In this document: positions 6,246 to 7,839 of the stretch, one piece after another
How positions within the stretch are numbered: position 1 is the stretch's first letter
How the letters are laid out: each line of letters starts with the position of its first letter
Assembly (NCBI GenBank): GCA_019235595.1
Contig: JAFAKI010000146.1
Span: forward strand, 1 to 7,839
From: Mucilaginibacter sp.
GTDB lineage: Bacteria > Bacteroidota > Bacteroidia > Sphingobacteriales > Sphingobacteriaceae
Length of the DNA: 7,839 nucleotides
Direction of reading: 5' to 3'
Position numbers and translations under genes: made by a program
Notes under the pieces: model-generated
What the model saw: only the letters and a program-made list of their open reading frames with translations
Told to the model about the DNA's origin: nothing
The model's database searches: none

Positions 6246-6356
6246 TTGAGATATGAGATATGAGATGTTAGATTTGAGATTTATTATAGATTATCTTATA
6301 TTTTATCTAAATTATTACCTGTCTCAAATCTCATATCTCAAATCTCACGTCTCAGT
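6246..6356. repeat. Inverted heptamer-word array, element D (5 + 5 heptamers)
   Basis: The left arm is ttgagat, atgagat, atgagat, gttagat, ttgagat (6246-6280). The right arm is tctcaaa, tctcata, tctcaaa, tctcacg, tctcagt (6322-6356). Both keep a strict 7-bp period, are near reverse complements of each other, and flank a 41-bp AT-rich centre (6281-6321). The array runs from about 18 bp before the tolC-like start to two bases before the deacetylase ATG at 6359. It fills the divergent intergenic region and brackets the likely promoter core. Confidence 0.88.
6273..6304 (+). promoter_or_regulatory. Candidate Bacteroidota-type promoter for the deacetylase gene
   Basis: TTTG at 6273-6276 is followed after 20 bp by TATATTTT at 6297-6304, close to the Bacteroidota pattern TTTG / 19-20 bp / TAnnTTTG with one mismatch. 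The -33 part sits in the last left-arm heptamers of element D and the -7 part in the AT-rich centre. The transcript would start near 6312 and carry the right arm in its leader. AT-rich DNA gives such matches by chance, so confidence is low. A weaker match on the minus strand (TTTG ... TAATTTAG) could serve the tolC-like gene. Confidence 0.35.
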
Positions 6357-6358
6357 AA

Positions 6359-6979
6359 ATGTATCTGGTCAAAACGCCCTGGTTGCTTAAGCAGTTCTAT
6401 TCCAATATGATATGGAACAAAAGCCGTAAAGACCACCGTATTTTTGTCACTTTTGACGACGGCCCTATACCGATTGTTACACCGTATGTTTTAAATATTT
6501 TAAAGCAATATGATGCAAAGGCTACATTTTTTTGCATTGGCGATAATGTGAGCAAGCACCCCGATGTGTTTGAACAAGTAAAAAATGCAGGCCACGGTAT
6601 CGGAAATCACACCTTCAATCACCTTAAAGGCTGGAAAACAGACGATAAAACCTACGTGGAAAATTTTTTAAAAGCGGATGAGTTACTTCATGCCGATCTG
6701 TTCCGCCCGCCGTACGGACGTATAAAAAAATCGCAGGCCAAACTCATCAGAAAGGCAAAACCAGATACCAGGATAATCATGTGGGATGTGCTAAGCGGAG
6801 ACTTTGATACCGAGTTGAAACCTGAGACCTGCCTGCAGCATGTGTTACGCCATGCAGAGAATGGTTCTATCGTAGTATTTCACGATAGCCTGAAAGCTTA
6901 TGACAGGCTGGAATATGTTTTGCCAAGGGCGTTGGAGGAGTGGAGCAGGCAAGGATATGAGTTTGGATTATTAAGCTGA
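6359..6979 (+). CDS. NodB-type polysaccharide deacetylase (carbohydrate esterase family 4)
   Basis: The 206-residue protein is a metal-dependent deacetylase acting on N- or O-acetyl groups of a polysaccharide; the substrate cannot be told from sequence. All five NodB motifs are present: TFDDGP (31-36, catalytic base D33 and metal ligand D34), NHTFNH (83-88, metal ligands H84 and H88), RPPYGR (116-121), MWDVLSGDFD (141-150) and VVFHDS (172-177, H175). It is close to a bare catalytic domain. The N-terminus (MYLVKTPWLLKQFY) has no cleavable signal peptide, so the protein may act in the cytoplasm or at the membrane, or leave by another route. The start is fixed by an in-frame TAA at 6356-6358 directly before the ATG; no Shine-Dalgarno sequence is seen. 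It is divergent from the tolC-like gene and followed by a bidirectional terminator, so it is probably monocistronic. Confidence 0.94.
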   Translation: MYLVKTPWLLKQFYSNMIWNKSRKDHRIFVTFDDGPIPIVTPYVLNILKQYDAKATFFCIGDNVSKHPDVFEQVKNAGHGIGNHTFNHLKGWKTDDKTYVENFLKADELLHADLFRPPYGRIKKSQAKLIRKAKPDTRIIMWDVLSGDFDTELKPETCLQHVLRHAENGSIVVFHDSLKAYDRLEYVLPRALEEWSRQGYEFGLLS

Positions 6980-7022
6980 ATAAGTTGCATGCTTAAATTG
7001 TGCTGACCCATTGTATTATGCT

Positions 7023-7066
7023 AAAAAAAGCCGGCGTCATAGTTATTTATGACGCCGGCTTTTCTA
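7023..7066. terminator. Bidirectional Rho-independent terminator
   Basis: A perfect 16-bp stem pairs 7026-7041 (aaaagccggcgtcata) with 7048-7063 (tatgacgccggctttt) around the loop gttatt. T-runs follow on both strands (tttt then ctatttt on +; seven T on minus). It serves the deacetylase gene on + and the convergent IPT-domain gene on minus. Confidence 0.95.
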
Positions 7067-7092
7067 TTTTACTTACTGCTAACCAGGATTCC

Positions 7093-7839
7093 CTAATTCG
7101 TTACCGTAAAGTTACTTGAGCTTGTTACTATTTGCCCGCCTGAATTGACGACAATTTTCATAGCGCCATTACCGGTGTTGGATGGAACAAGTACGGTAAT
7201 TGATGTGCTGGTGATGCTTAATATAGTGGCATTAACTGTCCCAAAGCTAACGGTTGTTCCGTAGTAAGCAGAGTTAAATCCGGTACCTGTTATTGTCACC
7301 GTGGTTCCGGCTACACCCGATGTTGGCGAGAATGAAGTAATAGCAGGAGTTGTAACCGTAAATGTGCCTGGAGCTGCTACTGTTTGTCCCCCAATCACAA
7401 CGGAAATGTTTAAGCCCCCCGCTGGTATTCCGGAAGGAACGCTTACCGTTAGTGTACTTGATGATGACGCATAAGCTGAAGTAACATACGAACCAAAGTT
7501 TACAGTATAGTATTGACCAGATACGAAGGTTCCATTTATGGTAACCAGGCCGCCCACCGGTCCGGATGAAGGTGAAAAGCTTGATATAGATGGTGCCGTA
7601 ACCGTGAATTTCTGTGGAGCTGTTACGCTGTTGGGGCCTTCAGTTAAAACAAGCGAGTAACTTCCTGCAGCCAGGCTCGTTGGAACAATAAATGAGAACT
7701 GATTGTTACTGTATGAATTGGTGCTAACACTAACACCGCCTAAAGTTGCGCTGATGCTTCCATAGTATGTCGGGAAATTTGTACCTGTAACTGTAACTGA
7801 ACTTCCCGCCAGGCCGGAACCAGGGGATAACGAAGTAAT
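7093..7839 (-). CDS. IPT/TIG-domain repeat protein, C-terminal part (gene open at right edge)
   Basis: The reading frame is open from base 7839 to the TAG at 7093-7095, giving the last 248 residues. The GTG at 7555-7557 is an internal Val codon, not a start. The fragment holds three tandem immunoglobulin-like IPT/TIG domains of about 80 residues: ITSLSPGSGLAGSSVTVTG (from residue 1), PSISSFSPSSGPVGGLVTING (from about 82) and AITSFSPTSGVAGTTVTITG (from about 163). Each begins with the typical I-x-S-F/L-S-P-x-S-G and V-T-I/V-x-G pattern and ends in F-T-V-T. Such domains form extracellular stalks in Bacteroidota surface proteins, including SusE/F-like and adhesin-type proteins, and the real function probably lies in the missing N-terminal part. 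The chain ends at the last domain (SNFTVTN), with no type IX secretion C-terminal domain. Composition is rich in Ser, Thr, Gly and Val, as expected for exported repeats. Confidence 0.9.
   Translation of the reverse strand: MTSLSPGSGLAGSSVTVTGTNFPTYYGSISATLGGVSVSTNSYSNNQFSFIVPTSLAAGSYSLVLTEGPNSVTAPQKFTVTAPSISSFSPSSGPVGGLVTINGTFVSGQYYTVNFGSYVTSAYASSSSTLTVSVPSGIPAGGLNISVVIGGQTVAAPGTFTVTTPAITSFSPTSGVAGTTVTITGTGFNSAYYGTTVSFGTVNATILSITSTSITVLVPSNTGNGAMKIVVNSGGQIVTSSSNFTVTN

Noticed and set aside
3719..6249. Open frames antisense or out of frame to the adaptor and tolC-like genes (3719-4066, 4168-4371, 5479-5688, 5840-6052, 6058-6249)
   Set aside because: Each lies within a well-supported gene in another frame and shows no protein-like motif pattern.
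6246..6356. Insertion-sequence remnant or MITE with terminal inverted repeats
   Set aside because: The arms are made of internal heptamers rather than unique terminal repeats, no target-site duplication is visible, and no transposase is nearby.
7555..7557. GTG as start of the IPT-domain gene
   Set aside because: The frame continues to the right edge and encodes another whole IPT/TIG domain upstream, so the gene is partial.

Overview
The window looks like a piece of a Bacteroidota chromosome, most likely family Sphingobacteriaceae (Mucilaginibacter/Pedobacter type). This is inferred from AT-rich intergenic DNA, mostly absent Shine-Dalgarno sequences, the style of the DEAD-box helicase with an Arg/Gly tail, the GGGSWATA form of GpsA, and an IPT/TIG surface protein. 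No BLAST or HMM search was possible, so assignments rest on motifs read by eye.

Layout from left to right: (1) the 3' part of a DEAD-box RNA helicase gene on +, open at the left edge, with a + terminator. (2) A minus-strand block. In transcription order it holds a TolC-type outer-membrane channel (6227 to 4779), a HlyD/MacA-type periplasmic adaptor (4665 to 3298), a terminator, gpsA (3062 to 2058), a small secreted protein (2026 to 1694), a strong terminator, and a small lipoprotein (1630 to 1283). (3) A NodB-type polysaccharide deacetylase on + (6359-6979), divergent from the tolC-like gene. (4) A bidirectional terminator. (5) The 3' part of a multi-IPT/TIG-domain protein on minus, open at the right edge.

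The TolC-like and adaptor genes would form the outer-membrane and periplasmic parts of a tripartite export system, but no inner-membrane pump is next to them. GpsA makes glycerol-3-phosphate for phospholipids. The lipoprotein, secreted protein, deacetylase and IPT protein are all envelope-type or surface-type genes, though no shared pathway is visible.

The most unusual content is between the genes. Four gaps are filled by short-word arrays with a strict 7-bp or 8-bp period. Each gap uses a different word, and the arrays run up to, or within about a dozen bases of, a stop or start codon. Three are built as inverted arms around a centre, and two of these have exactly five heptamers per arm. The fourth is a one-directional array with four perfect 14-bp copies, which puts four regularly spaced GGGG tracts into the tolC-adaptor transcript. 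One arm also creates a spurious in-frame N-terminal extension of GpsA. I know of no described element with this architecture and treat it as the main candidate for something new.
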